Of a stretch of DNA of 64,000 bases, positions 9,224 through 17,540 are shown piece after piece. The DNA is taken from positions 1 through 64,000 of the forward strand of contig NZ_JAIWPG020000013.1 in the NCBI RefSeq assembly GCF_020532665.2. The letters run 5' to 3'. A program made the translations under genes and the position numbers. Position 1 is the stretch's first letter. Each line of letters opens with the position of its first letter. The notes beneath the pieces are model-generated. The model searched no databases. It saw only the letters and a program-made list of their open reading frames with translations, and was not told the DNA's origin. Origin of the DNA: Lelliottia sp. WAP21 (GTDB lineage: Bacteria > Pseudomonadota > Gammaproteobacteria > Enterobacterales > Enterobacteriaceae).

Positions 9224-10219
9224 ATGGCCAAAACAGTTGAACAAATAGCGAAGGATTTGAATTTATCCGTTACCACCGTGCGTCTGGTGCTGAGCGGAAA
9301 AGCCGAACAGTACCGGATCAGCGTGAAAACGCAGGCCAGGATTAATGAGCATGTCGAGCGCTACGGCTACACCCTGAACCACTCGGCCCGCAGTCTGAAG
9401 CTGAATAAAACCGAAACGCTGGGCCTTATCGTGCCCAATATTTCCAACGTATTCTTCGCCACGCTCGCCGAAAAACTGGAACTGCGCTGCCGTCGCTCGG
9501 GCTATCAGCTGATGATTAGCTGTACCTATAACGACGTGGATTACGAGAATAAACTGGTCAAAGCCTTAATAGCGCGCAACGTGGACGGTCTGTTTATTGT
9601 CCCGTCCACGCTGGAAAACCAGCAGCACCATCTTCGGCAGATCCATAAGCCGCTGGTACTGCTTGACCGGGATTTTGGCTTTACCGACAACGCGCTGGTA
9701 GAGAGTCATAACGAAGCCGGGGGCGATGAGCTGACCCGCAGCATGCTGAGCGAGGGTACAACGCCGCTCTGGTTTCTGGTAGGCGATACCGCCCTTCCCA
9801 GCATCACTGACCGTTTAAACGGCTATCTGCACGCGCTGCACGCGGCGGGCATTGACCATCGCGACTGGGTCATTGAAGGGCCTGACAATACGCCACAGGG
9901 CGGCTACGCCCTGATGAATACGCTTATCGACAGTCGCGGGCTTCCTCAGGCCTTTATCGCCTCGTCATTGCCGGTCCTTGAAGGCGCAATTGAAGCCTTG
10001 CGCACACGTACCGGTTCGGTGCCGCGGGAGATCAATATCGGTACCTTCGATGAACACCCCATGCTGGGATTTCTGCCGAACAGCGTCTGGTCGATGCAGC
10101 AGGATGAAGATACCTGGGCGGAAAAAGCGTTTGAACTGATGCAGCGAGCCATCGATGGCGAAGCGGTCAACGAGACGGCGAAAGTCGATATGAAGCTGGT
10201 CAAACGTTCCCGTCAGTAA
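9224..10219 (+). CDS. LacI-family transcriptional repressor of the sugar island
   Basis: This 331-residue regulator has an N-terminal LacI helix-turn-helix (about residues 3-60, including VEQIAKDLNLSVTTVRLVLSG) and a periplasmic-binding-protein-like sensor domain starting with ETLGLIVPNISNVFFA. It lies 61 bp after the kinase with no terminator between, and 27 bp before fucA. It therefore belongs to the ABC operon and probably controls itself. Its likely operators are the palindromes at 3763, 4002 and 13778. The inducer is unknown; a free sugar or a phosphorylated intermediate is typical. Confidence 0.88.
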   Translation: MAKTVEQIAKDLNLSVTTVRLVLSGKAEQYRISVKTQARINEHVERYGYTLNHSARSLKLNKTETLGLIVPNISNVFFATLAEKLELRCRRSGYQLMISCTYNDVDYENKLVKALIARNVDGLFIVPSTLENQQHHLRQIHKPLVLLDRDFGFTDNALVESHNEAGGDELTRSMLSEGTTPLWFLVGDTALPSITDRLNGYLHALHAAGIDHRDWVIEGPDNTPQGGYALMNTLIDSRGLPQAFIASSLPVLEGAIEALRTRTGSVPREINIGTFDEHPMLGFLPNSVWSMQQDEDTWAEKAFELMQRAIDGEAVNETAKVDMKLVKRSRQ

Positions 10220-10246
10220 AATTAAAACTGTACCCGGAGAATAAAA

Positions 10247-10894
10247 ATGGAACGAGCCCGTTTAGCCAGAGACATTATTGATACCTGCCTTGAGATGACC
10301 CACCTGGGTTTAAATCAGGGCACTGCCGGAAACGTAAGCGTACGCTACCGTGACGGTATGCTTATTACGCCTACCGGCGTCCCGTATGAGCGCCTTACCG
10401 AAGAGAGCATCGTTTTTGTCGATGCACAGGGGCAACACGAAGCGGGGAAACTCCCGTCGAGCGAATGGCGTTTTCATCAGGTCGTGTACCATACCCGCCC
10501 GGATGCCCATGCCGTCATCCATAACCATGCGGTGAACTGCACGGCAGTATCGATTCTGAATCGCCCCATTCCAGCCATTCATTACATGATTGCCGCCGCC
10601 GGGGGAAACTCCATTCCCTGCGCCCCCTATGCCACCTTTGGCACCCGGGCGCTGTCGGAACATGTTGCGGTCGCGCTGCGCGATCGTAAGGCCACGTTAT
10701 TGCAGCATCACGGGCTCATCGCCTGCGAAGACAATCTTGAAAAAGCCCTGTGGCTGGCGCAAGAAGTGGAAGTACTGGCAAAACTGTACCTGAAGACGCT
10801 GGCAATTGTGGATCCCGTGCCGGTGTTGAGTAACGAGGAGATCGCCGTCGTTCTGGAGAAATTCAAAAGCTACGGCCTGCGCGTCGAGGCGTAA
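10247..10894 (+). CDS. fucA: L-fuculose-1-phosphate aldolase FucA
   Basis: This 215-residue class II aldolase splits L-fuculose 1-phosphate into dihydroxyacetone phosphate and L-lactaldehyde. With D-ribulose 1-phosphate the products are dihydroxyacetone phosphate and glycolaldehyde. It is nearly collinear with E. coli FucA. The zinc-binding HNHAV pattern lies at residues 92-96, a third ligand is in LLQHHGLIA, and the catalytic Glu is in SSEWRFH near residue 73. In E. coli fucA is divergent from fucPIK; here it is the last gene of the ABC-kinase-regulator operon and ends at a strong terminator. Confidence 0.96.
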   Translation: MERARLARDIIDTCLEMTHLGLNQGTAGNVSVRYRDGMLITPTGVPYERLTEESIVFVDAQGQHEAGKLPSSEWRFHQVVYHTRPDAHAVIHNHAVNCTAVSILNRPIPAIHYMIAAAGGNSIPCAPYATFGTRALSEHVAVALRDRKATLLQHHGLIACEDNLEKALWLAQEVEVLAKLYLKTLAIVDPVPVLSNEEIAVVLEKFKSYGLRVEA

Positions 10895-10931
10895 AAAAGG
10901 CCCCTCTGATCTTCTCAGAGGGGCCTTTTTT
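10893..10931. terminator. Bidirectional terminator between fucA and the GPH transporter gene
   Basis: A perfect 11-bp stem (10899-10909 with 10915-10925) and 5-nt loop are flanked by six A on the left and six T on the right. It can end transcription arriving from fucA on the plus strand and from the transporter gene on the minus strand. Confidence 0.9.
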
Positions 10932-10948
10932 CAGCGTAGCGCAGAGGT

Positions 10949-12292
10949 TCACACTGTACCGGGCAAGCGTTTTGCCGACACCATCTCAACGTAGTAAGCG
11001 TTGTTAATAAAATAGCCCTTCAAAATCCATCCGGTCACTAGATAAAACAGCGCCGGTACCAGCAACATAATGGTAGAAAGCCCCTGAACGGCAGTTGCAG
11101 AGACGTCACCCTGCGCCTGATAGCCCACATAATCCAGAAGATAACCGGTAATCGGCCCTGCAATGCCCATGCCCAGCTTCTGGCAGAACGAAATCATTCC
11201 TATCCCCAGCCCCGAGGCGTCAATGCCTGTTTTGTAATATCCATACTCCGCCGCTTCGGTAATAGACGACCAGAGAATAGGGGTATTAATCTGCGAAACC
11301 GTCGAGCAAAGGAGATAGAACAGCGTGGCCCCAAGGAAGTTGCCCTCATCAATCCACCACCATGCCAGAACGGAGGTCAGCGCCGAGGCATACATGGAGT
11401 AGCGAAACACCCGCACTTTGCAATAGTACCGGGTTAACGCAGTGGAAATCAGCGGACCCACAATCCCCCCCACCGAGCCTACGCTCATGAATAACGCGAT
11501 GCCATAACCATCCGTCGCATGCGCGTACGCTTTTCCGTACATGATAGCCACGCTGCCATTGACCAGAAAGCCGATAAACAGCACTACCATTACCATGCTC
11601 ATCCGCAGCCACTGATCGTTTTGACATAATCCCCTTATCTGCCGCGGCAGGGGTTCGGCGGGCGCCGTCTGGCGCACCCTCTCCTTTACGTTAAAGGCGC
11701 AAAAGAGCATGATCGCCACACTCACCGCCCCTACCACGGCAAAAGCTATTGCGTAGCGACTCTCCGCATTGCCCCCCTCCGTTACCCAGTAGGGAACAAA
11801 GGTCGACACAATGAGCGTCGCCACTTTGGCCATCGGAAAACGAAACGCGTTGGCATTCAGCCGTTCCTGAGGATCGGTAGTAATGACCCCAATCAACGAA
11901 ATATATGGAATGGCCAGCACCGTAAAGGCCAGGCTGTTAAAGATATAAGCACCGGTCGACCACGCCATTTTGGCACTGTAGGTTTCCCCTACCGTGGTAA
12001 ATAATAGCCAGAGCGACACACCAAACGGCAGCGCGCCAATAATGAGCCAGTGCCGATAGCGACCATAGCGGGTTTTAACTTTATTGGTCAAAATACCCAT
12101 CAGCGGATCGGAAAAGGCGTCGATGGTTCTGACAATCATTAATATCCAGCCAGCATCGACGGGTGTCAGACCGACAACCTGGATTAAAAATGCATAGATT
12201 AATATGGAGGCTGAAATAATAGAGATAGTCAGCCCCATATCTCCGGCGCCGTAAGCGCTTTTTTCGAATATGGACAGACGTGTATTCATCAT
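10949..12292 (-). CDS. GPH-family sugar:cation symporter
   Basis: This 447-residue membrane protein with about twelve hydrophobic segments belongs to the glycoside-pentoside-hexuronide:cation symporter family (MelB/XylP/YicJ relatives). Family marks are EKSAYGAGDMG near the N-terminus and RTIDAFSDPLMGILTNKVKT. The gene follows the GH172 glycosidase gene by 58 bp. Since that enzyme has no signal peptide, the symporter most simply imports the intact glycoside it cleaves. Two adjacent ATGs are possible starts, and the ribosome-binding site is weak. A terminator-like hairpin in the gap may lower its expression. Confidence 0.87.
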   Translation of the reverse strand: MMNTRLSIFEKSAYGAGDMGLTISIISASILIYAFLIQVVGLTPVDAGWILMIVRTIDAFSDPLMGILTNKVKTRYGRYRHWLIIGALPFGVSLWLLFTTVGETYSAKMAWSTGAYIFNSLAFTVLAIPYISLIGVITTDPQERLNANAFRFPMAKVATLIVSTFVPYWVTEGGNAESRYAIAFAVVGAVSVAIMLFCAFNVKERVRQTAPAEPLPRQIRGLCQNDQWLRMSMVMVVLFIGFLVNGSVAIMYGKAYAHATDGYGIALFMSVGSVGGIVGPLISTALTRYYCKVRVFRYSMYASALTSVLAWWWIDEGNFLGATLFYLLCSTVSQINTPILWSSITEAAEYGYYKTGIDASGLGIGMISFCQKLGMGIAGPITGYLLDYVGYQAQGDVSATAVQGLSTIMLLVPALFYLVTGWILKGYFINNAYYVEMVSAKRLPGTV

Positions 12293-12303
12293 TTTATCGT
12301 CTT

Positions 12304-12339
12304 AAAAAGGCGCTCCCGGTGAGCAACCCCGTAAGCGCC
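12304..12339 (-). terminator. Intercistronic terminator-like hairpin between the GH172 and GPH genes
   Basis: On the minus strand GGCGCT and AGCGCC (12309-12339, with an inner CGG/CCG pairing) form a stem followed by five T. It sits within the operon, 12 bp before the transporter start, so it may act as a partial terminator or a 3' stabiliser of the glycosidase mRNA. Confidence 0.4.
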
Positions 12340-12350
12340 AGAGGGGTTAA

Positions 12351-13682
12351 TCAGGAGCCTGAGCCGTTATCCACATTCCGTTTAGATTTTTCACGGGTCG
12401 CGAGGATCTTTTTATCAATCTCTCGCTGGCGCAACGCAGACCAATGCTCAAACCGGGCCTGGGCCCGCGCTTTTTGTGCCACCATCTCCGCATTCAACTC
12501 CACGTCCTGGAGCGGCGGGAACGCGTCGCCGGGTCGGCCCGGTATCCGCGCGTCCACTGGCTGAAGCACTAATCGGGGCGAAGGAAGTTTTTGATACCAG
12601 TAAACCGTCGAGGACCAGTCATCCGCAAGATGGTTCGCATGACCATGTTCCATCGTCACGCGGATGCGCTTTTTGAAATGAACGGGATCGGTGAGGTGAA
12701 AACGGTAGCTGGTCTGAAATCCTTTCACATGAGAGTCGTGCAAGGACGATCCGTTAAATAAACCCGCGTTATCCTGCATCCCCCACGCGTGGTTAAAATA
12801 ATCTTCCGTTCCCGTGCCGTGAATGCGTGGCGGCCAGGGAGCGTCATCATCGATAAAGATCATCTCATCGCCTTCGTCCCACCAGGTGGACTGGCGATGG
12901 CGCACCGATAAATTACAACCGATATAATGCCCCTCGCCCGCTATGTCCATCAGCACATAGTTATTATTGCCGTTCAGTTCAGTAATATTCACCTCCGGGC
13001 TATTCACCTGTAATTCCGGTGCCCAGCCTTTGCAGGGATTTTCTCGCTTCCACCAGGCATGAAAGCGAGCAATATTATCCCCATGCGGTTGTGGATAGAG
13101 CTCATAATCAATATTAAAATACTGCCCGTACGGCACATCGTTTTGATTTTCAACTTCGATTATCGCCCGCTCGTTAAAAGGCATAGGAAGGTAACAATTG
13201 AGCGCAGCGGTTCCCCCGGGCTTAAAACACTCCTCGGGCCTGACAGAGACGCTGAACGGCAGCGAGTGAAAATTCGCGGGAATGCTGTGACCCAGACAGA
13301 AAAAATCCCCCAGCGGCACAATCACCGAGGGTACCGCCTGATTATCCCAGTACATCTTTAACACCACTTTGCGGTAATAGGCTTCGTCGTGATCTTCCCA
13401 GCTCACCCCCAGCGCGTTATTGATTTCATTAACAGGCGCGACGTACTGCCCAAGCGTCGGGTCGATCAGTCCCGGCCCCAGAAGACGGCGGCAAAACTGC
13501 GTCATCCAGATGTGCGTAATGCAGCCGCTCCCCGAGATATCAGCCAGCCGTATGGTTTCGCCGGGCGGGATCATCCAGTAGTCCTGATTTCTGCCGCTTT
13601 GATCCCAGCTCGACAGCCGCCCGCTTCGGGCATTTTTTATATGAGACAGAGTATGTAAAAACCCCTGGTGAGACTCTGACAT
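12351..13682 (-). CDS. DUF2961 / GH172-family glycoside hydrolase
   Basis: This 443-residue protein carries the DUF2961 domain now classed as glycoside hydrolase family GH172. The diagnostic pair WWDEGDE (Glu270) and HGTGTEDYF (Glu293) is intact; acidic residues in these two motifs are the reported catalytic pair in the family. GH172 members known to me act on alpha-D-fructofuranosides and on alpha-D-arabinofuranosides. There is no signal peptide, so it acts in the cytoplasm. It is the first gene of a two-gene operon with a GPH symporter, with an island operator at its promoter. D-arabinofuranoside is my preferred substrate because FucI, FucK and FucA can degrade D-arabinose. Confidence 0.85.
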   Translation of the reverse strand: MSESHQGFLHTLSHIKNARSGRLSSWDQSGRNQDYWMIPPGETIRLADISGSGCITHIWMTQFCRRLLGPGLIDPTLGQYVAPVNEINNALGVSWEDHDEAYYRKVVLKMYWDNQAVPSVIVPLGDFFCLGHSIPANFHSLPFSVSVRPEECFKPGGTAALNCYLPMPFNERAIIEVENQNDVPYGQYFNIDYELYPQPHGDNIARFHAWWKRENPCKGWAPELQVNSPEVNITELNGNNNYVLMDIAGEGHYIGCNLSVRHRQSTWWDEGDEMIFIDDDAPWPPRIHGTGTEDYFNHAWGMQDNAGLFNGSSLHDSHVKGFQTSYRFHLTDPVHFKKRIRVTMEHGHANHLADDWSSTVYWYQKLPSPRLVLQPVDARIPGRPGDAFPPLQDVELNAEMVAQKARAQARFEHWSALRQREIDKKILATREKSKRNVDNGSGS

Positions 13683-13777
13683 GTTGCTCTCTTTTGCGTG
13701 ATAAAACAGAAGATGCGACCCGCCATTTGCGCACAGCTCTATCGCCCTGACAGGAAGACAGAAATAAAAAAATCAAT

Positions 13778-13793
13778 GCTAACTCGAGTTAGC
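13778..13793. promoter_or_regulatory. LacI-type operator, GH172 operon
   Basis: GCTAACTCGAGTTAGC is a perfect 16-bp palindrome and the best copy of the island operator. It starts directly after the -10 element of the promoter at 13794-13822, so it covers the inferred start of transcription. Confidence 0.78.
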
Positions 13794-13822
13794 AAAATAG
13801 TTTTTTTATTATTTCAGCGCAA
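13794..13822 (-). promoter_or_regulatory. Promoter of the GH172-GPH operon
   Basis: On the minus strand TTGCGC (13817-13822) and TATTTT (13794-13799) are 17 bp apart. The predicted start near 13787 lies inside the palindromic operator. Confidence 0.5.
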
Positions 13823-13839
13823 TATTATTTCCAGGAGAC

Positions 13840-13855
13840 TGTGATTAGGGTCATT
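13840..13855. promoter_or_regulatory. CRP-like site, GH172 operon
   Basis: TGTGATTAGGGTCATT matches 8 of the 10 conserved CRP positions. It is centred about 60.5 bp upstream of the inferred start, the class I activator position, as at the two other promoters of the island. Confidence 0.5.
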
Positions 13856-14004
13856 TAAAATATCGCATCTTATTGATTAACAAGACGGGAGAGAATATTT
13901 TCAAAATGAATATTATAATTCCGAGAATATAAAACAGGATAACAACGTAATAATATATAAATCATGTGAATCATATTTTTACAATGTAATGCCTGCGTTA
14001 ACTG

Positions 14005-14033
14005 TTTACCCTCCCTCGGTTGCCGCCTAAACT
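14005..14033 (+). promoter_or_regulatory. Candidate yajR promoter
   Basis: TTTACC (14005-14010) and TAAACT (14028-14033) have a 17-bp spacer and lie 27 bp before the chosen yajR start. Confidence 0.45.
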
Positions 14034-14060
14034 ATGGCCTGCTTTTTGTCAGAGGTGGTA

Positions 14061-15419
14061 ATGAACGACTATAAAATGACGCCAGGTGAACTGCGCGCAA
14101 CCTGGGGTTTAGGGACTGTTTTCTCACTACGTATGCTTGGCATGTTTATGGTCCTGCCTGTTCTGACCACATACGGTATGGCGCTCCAGGGGGCCAGCGA
14201 AGCGCTCATTGGCCTGGCGATTGGTATCTATGGTCTGGCACAGGCTGTGTTTCAGATTCCGTTTGGCCTGCTCTCAGACCGCATTGGTCGTAAGCCACTG
14301 ATCGTCGGCGGGCTGCTGGTATTTGTGCTTGGCAGCATCATTGCCGCCCTCTCCCACTCTATCTGGGGCATTATTCTGGGTCGTGCCTTGCAAGGCTCCG
14401 GCGCGATTGCCGCCGCCGTGATGGCGCTGCTGTCCGATTTAACCCGCGAGCAGAATCGCACCAAAGCGATGGCCTTTATTGGCGTGAGCTTCGGCGTAAC
14501 TTTTGCGATCGCCATGGTGCTCGGTCCCATCATTACTCACGCGCTGGGGTTGCACGCGCTGTTCTGGATGATTGCCATCCTCGCAACCATTGGCATCGCG
14601 CTGACGATTTGGGTCGTGCCGGACAGTAAAAATCATGTCCTGAACCGTGAGTCCGGGATGGTGAAAGGCTGCTTCAGCAAGGTCCTGATGGAACCGCGCC
14701 TGTTGAAGCTGAATTTTGGCATCATGTGCCTGCACATTCTGCTGATGTCCACCTTTGTTGCCCTGCCGGGTCAGCTGGCGGCGGCGGGTTTCCCTGCGGC
14801 GGAACACTGGAAAATCTATCTGGTGACCATGCTGATCTCATTCGTTTCGGTTGTGCCTTTTATCATTTACGCCGAAGTGAAGCGTCGCATGAAGCGGGTC
14901 TTTGTCACCTGCGTTGTCATCCTGCTGATTGCTGAAATCGTATTGTGGGGTTCCGGTCCGCACTTCTGGGAGCTGATCCTGGGCGTCCAGCTCTTCTTCC
15001 TGGCCTTCAACCTGATGGAAGCACTGTTGCCTTCGCTGATCAGCAAAGAGTCTCCGGCGGGTTATAAAGGCACGGCGATGGGCATTTATTCCACCAGCCA
15101 GTTTTTAGGCGTCGCCATTGGCGGATCGCTGGGTGGCTGGGTGGACGGCTTTTTCGACTCACAAACCGTTTTTTTGGCAGGCGCCCTGCTGGCCATGCTC
15201 TGGCTTCTTGTCGCCAGCACGATGAAAGAACCGCGCTATGTGAGTAGCCTGCGCGTTGAGATTCCGGACGGCGTGGAGATGAGCGAGGCGCTTAAACAGC
15301 GGCTTGAAGCGAAGGACGGCATCAGCGAAGTGCTGATAGTGCCGGAAGAGCGCAGTGCCTACGTGAAAATCGACAGTAAAGTGACAAACCGCTTTGAGGT
15401 CGAAGAGGCAATACGTGCC
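14061..15419 (+). CDS. yajR: MFS efflux-type transporter YajR
   Basis: A 12-helix major facilitator protein with the motif-A loop GLLSDRIGRKPLIVGG. A soluble C-terminal YAM domain (about residues 385-453), a ferredoxin-like fold, is characteristic of YajR. The natural substrate is not established. The start at 14061 (MNDYKMTPGE, preceded by GAGG) gives 453 residues, against 454 in E. coli; the longer frame from 14034 would start inside the promoter. It marks the left end of the conserved chromosomal block. Confidence 0.93.
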
Positions 15420-15423
15420 TGAG

Positions 15424-15450
15424 AAAAAGCCCGGGAAACCGGGCTTTTTT
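15424..15450. terminator. Bidirectional terminator between yajR and yajQ
   Basis: GCCCGG and CCGGGC with a GAAA loop are flanked by five A and six T. It serves both convergent genes. Confidence 0.88.
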
Positions 15451-15453
15451 AAT

Positions 15454-15945
15454 TTAATCGCGGAAGTTTTTAAACTGGAACGGCTGACCCAGATCGCCGC
15501 CGCGCACCAGCGCCATTACGCCCTGGAGATCGTCGCGGGATTTACCGGTCACGCGAATCTCTTCGCCCTGAATCTGCGCCTGTACCTTCAGCTTGCTGTC
15601 TTTGATGAGCTTCACGACCTTTTTCTGCATCGCGCTATCAATACCCTGCTTCAGTTTGGCTTCAACAAACCAGGTTTTGCCGCTGTGAACAAATTCGTCA
15701 GGCACATCGAGTGAAGCGCCCTCAATGCCGCGCTTGAGCAGCTTAGCGCGCAAGATGTCCAGCAGCTGATTGACCTGGAAATCAGACTCGCTTAAAACCT
15801 TGATGGTCTTATTTGCGTCGTTCAGCTCAAAACTGGCCTCTACGCCACGAAAATCGAAGCGTGACTCCACTTCACGGCTGGCGTTGTCTACGCCGTTACG
15901 CACTTCCTGGATATCAACTTCGGAAACAATATCGAAAGATGGCAT
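15454..15945 (-). CDS. yajQ: YajQ-family nucleotide-binding protein
   Basis: This 163-residue protein (UPF0234) is collinear with E. coli YajQ and starts [11 protein letters not shown]. The family has two ferredoxin-like RNA-binding-type domains. Relatives bind nucleotides, including cyclic-di-GMP in Xanthomonas; the role in enterobacteria is unsettled. The start at 15945 was chosen because it follows a good ribosome-binding site and matches the family N-terminus. The longer frame to 16005 is unsupported. Confidence 0.92.
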   Translation of the reverse strand: MPSFDIVSEVDIQEVRNGVDNASREVESRFDFRGVEASFELNDANKTIKVLSESDFQVNQLLDILRAKLLKRGIEGASLDVPDEFVHSGKTWFVEAKLKQGIDSAMQKKVVKLIKDSKLKVQAQIQGEEIRVTGKSRDDLQGVMALVRGGDLGQPFQFKNFRD

Positions 15946-16072
15946 CTTTTCTTCTCCCTTCACATTTGTTGCGTTGCATAATACCCGCAACGAGGCATAA
16001 CTCAACAGTAGCTTAGCTGACGGCGCTATACTTAGGCCGTAACACCTGCGCAGTTTCAGGTGAGGAGGAATA

Positions 16073-16984
16073 ATGAAAATTACCGTGCTCGGATGCGGCG
16101 CGCTCGGTCAGCTCTGGCTGACCGCTCTGCGAAAGCAGGGACACGAGGTCCAGGGCTGGTTGCGCGTTACGCAGCCCTATTGCAGCGTCAATTTAATTGA
16201 GGAAGATGGCACGATCTTTAACGAGTCCCTCATTGCCAACGATCCCGATTTTCTGGCGCAAAGCGATCTGCTGCTGGTGACATTAAAGGCCTGGCAGGTG
16301 TCGGATGCGGTTAAAGCCCTGACCGCCACGCTCCCGAAAACCTCCCCGATTATTCTGTTGCATAACGGCATGGGGACCATCGATGAGCTAAAAAATGTTG
16401 ATCACCCGCTGCTGATGGCAACCACAACCCATGCAGCCAGACGTGACGGCAACATCATCATTCACGTCGCCAGCGGTATTACCCACATTGGTCCGGCAAA
16501 AACGCAGGACACTGATTACAGTTATCTGGCGGATATTTTGCAGCATGTCCTGCCGGATGTTGCCTGGCACAATAATATCCGCCCGCAGCTATGGCGTAAG
16601 CTGGCGGTAAATTGTGTCATCAATCCGCTGACGGCTCTGTGGGATTGTCCTAACGGTGAACTGAAAAATCATCCGCAGGAGATCGCCGCACTGTGCGAGG
16701 AGGTGGCCGCCGTTATCCAACGTGAAGGCTTACACTCCTCTGTCGAAGATGTCCGTTATTATGTCGATCAGGTTATCGATAGCACGGCAGAAAATATCTC
16801 ATCGATGTTGCAGGACGTGCGGGCACAGCGCCATACCGAAATCGACTACATCACCGGCTATCTGCTAAAGCGCGCCCGGGCCCACGGGATCAACGTGCCG
16901 GAAAACGCCAGTCTGTATGACAGAGTTAAACGTAAGGAGAGTGAATATGAGCGTGTCGGCACTGATTTGCCTCGCCCCTGGTAG
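16073..16984 (+). CDS. panE: 2-dehydropantoate 2-reductase PanE
   Basis: This 303-residue NADPH-dependent ketopantoate reductase acts in pantothenate and coenzyme A synthesis. The Rossmann motif GCGALGQL is at residues 7-14. The family Lys and Glu occur in the [16 protein letters not shown] region and in the C-terminal EIDYITGYL segment. A GAGGAGG ribosome-binding site precedes the ATG. Its end overlaps yajL by 38 bp, as in E. coli. Confidence 0.95.
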   Translation: MKITVLGCGALGQLWLTALRKQGHEVQGWLRVTQPYCSVNLIEEDGTIFNESLIANDPDFLAQSDLLLVTLKAWQVSDAVKALTATLPKTSPIILLHNGMGTIDELKNVDHPLLMATTTHAARRDGNIIIHVASGITHIGPAKTQDTDYSYLADILQHVLPDVAWHNNIRPQLWRKLAVNCVINPLTALWDCPNGELKNHPQEIAALCEEVAAVIQREGLHSSVEDVRYYVDQVIDSTAENISSMLQDVRAQRHTEIDYITGYLLKRARAHGINVPENASLYDRVKRKESEYERVGTDLPRPW

Positions 16985-17540
16985 CGAAGAGACCGAAGCG
17001 GTCACGACTATCGATCTGCTGGTGCGCGCAGGCATCCAGGTCACCACCGCCAGCGTTGCCAGCGATGGCGACCGGCTCATCACCTGCTCGCGCGGGGTCA
17101 AGATTATGGCGGACGCCCCGCTGGTCGAAGTGGCCGACGGCGATTATGACGTTATCGTTCTGCCCGGCGGTCTGAAAGGGGCAGAATGTTTTCGCGACAG
17201 CCCCCTGCTGGTGGAAACCGTCCGGCAGTTTCACCTTTCCGGACGGCTCGTTGCGGCGATCTGTGCCGCGGCTGGCACGGTGCTGGTCCCGCACAATCTT
17301 TTCCCGATCGGCAATATGACCGGCTTCCCGGCGCTGAAAGAGACCATACCGGAAGCGCAATGGGTGGATAAACGTGTCGTGTGGGATCCGCGCGTCAATC
17401 TGCTGACCAGCCAGGGTCCCGGCACCTCCATCGATTTTGCCCTGAAGCTCATCGATCTTCTGGCAGGCCGTGAAAAAGCCCATGAAGTCGCCTCTTCGCT
17501 GGTGATTGCCGCAGGCATCTTTAACTATTACGAGGCCTGA
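16947..17540 (+). CDS. yajL: YajL, DJ-1/PfpI-family protein
   Basis: This 197-residue protein of the DJ-1/ThiJ family is described in E. coli as a covalent chaperone and protein or nucleotide deglycase. The reactive Cys106 (in AAICAA) and supporting Glu15 (PGSEE) are present. The start at 16947 gives the family N-terminus [15 protein letters not shown] and overlaps panE by 38 bp. In E. coli the next gene is thiI; here a four-gene sugar cluster intervenes. Confidence 0.94.
   Translation: MSVSALICLAPGSEETEAVTTIDLLVRAGIQVTTASVASDGDRLITCSRGVKIMADAPLVEVADGDYDVIVLPGGLKGAECFRDSPLLVETVRQFHLSGRLVAAICAAAGTVLVPHNLFPIGNMTGFPALKETIPEAQWVDKRVVWDPRVNLLTSQGPGTSIDFALKLIDLLAGREKAHEVASSLVIAAGIFNYYEA

Larger units (their letters stand above)
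13683..14060. promoter_or_regulatory. Divergent region between the GH172 operon and yajR
   Basis: This 378-bp gap has no supportable gene. Its left part holds the operator, promoter and CRP-like site of the GH172 operon. The middle (about 13856-13985) is very AT-rich, with no motif I can name. The right end holds a yajR promoter. The AT-rich stretch is the boundary between the sugar island and the conserved core. Confidence 0.6.
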
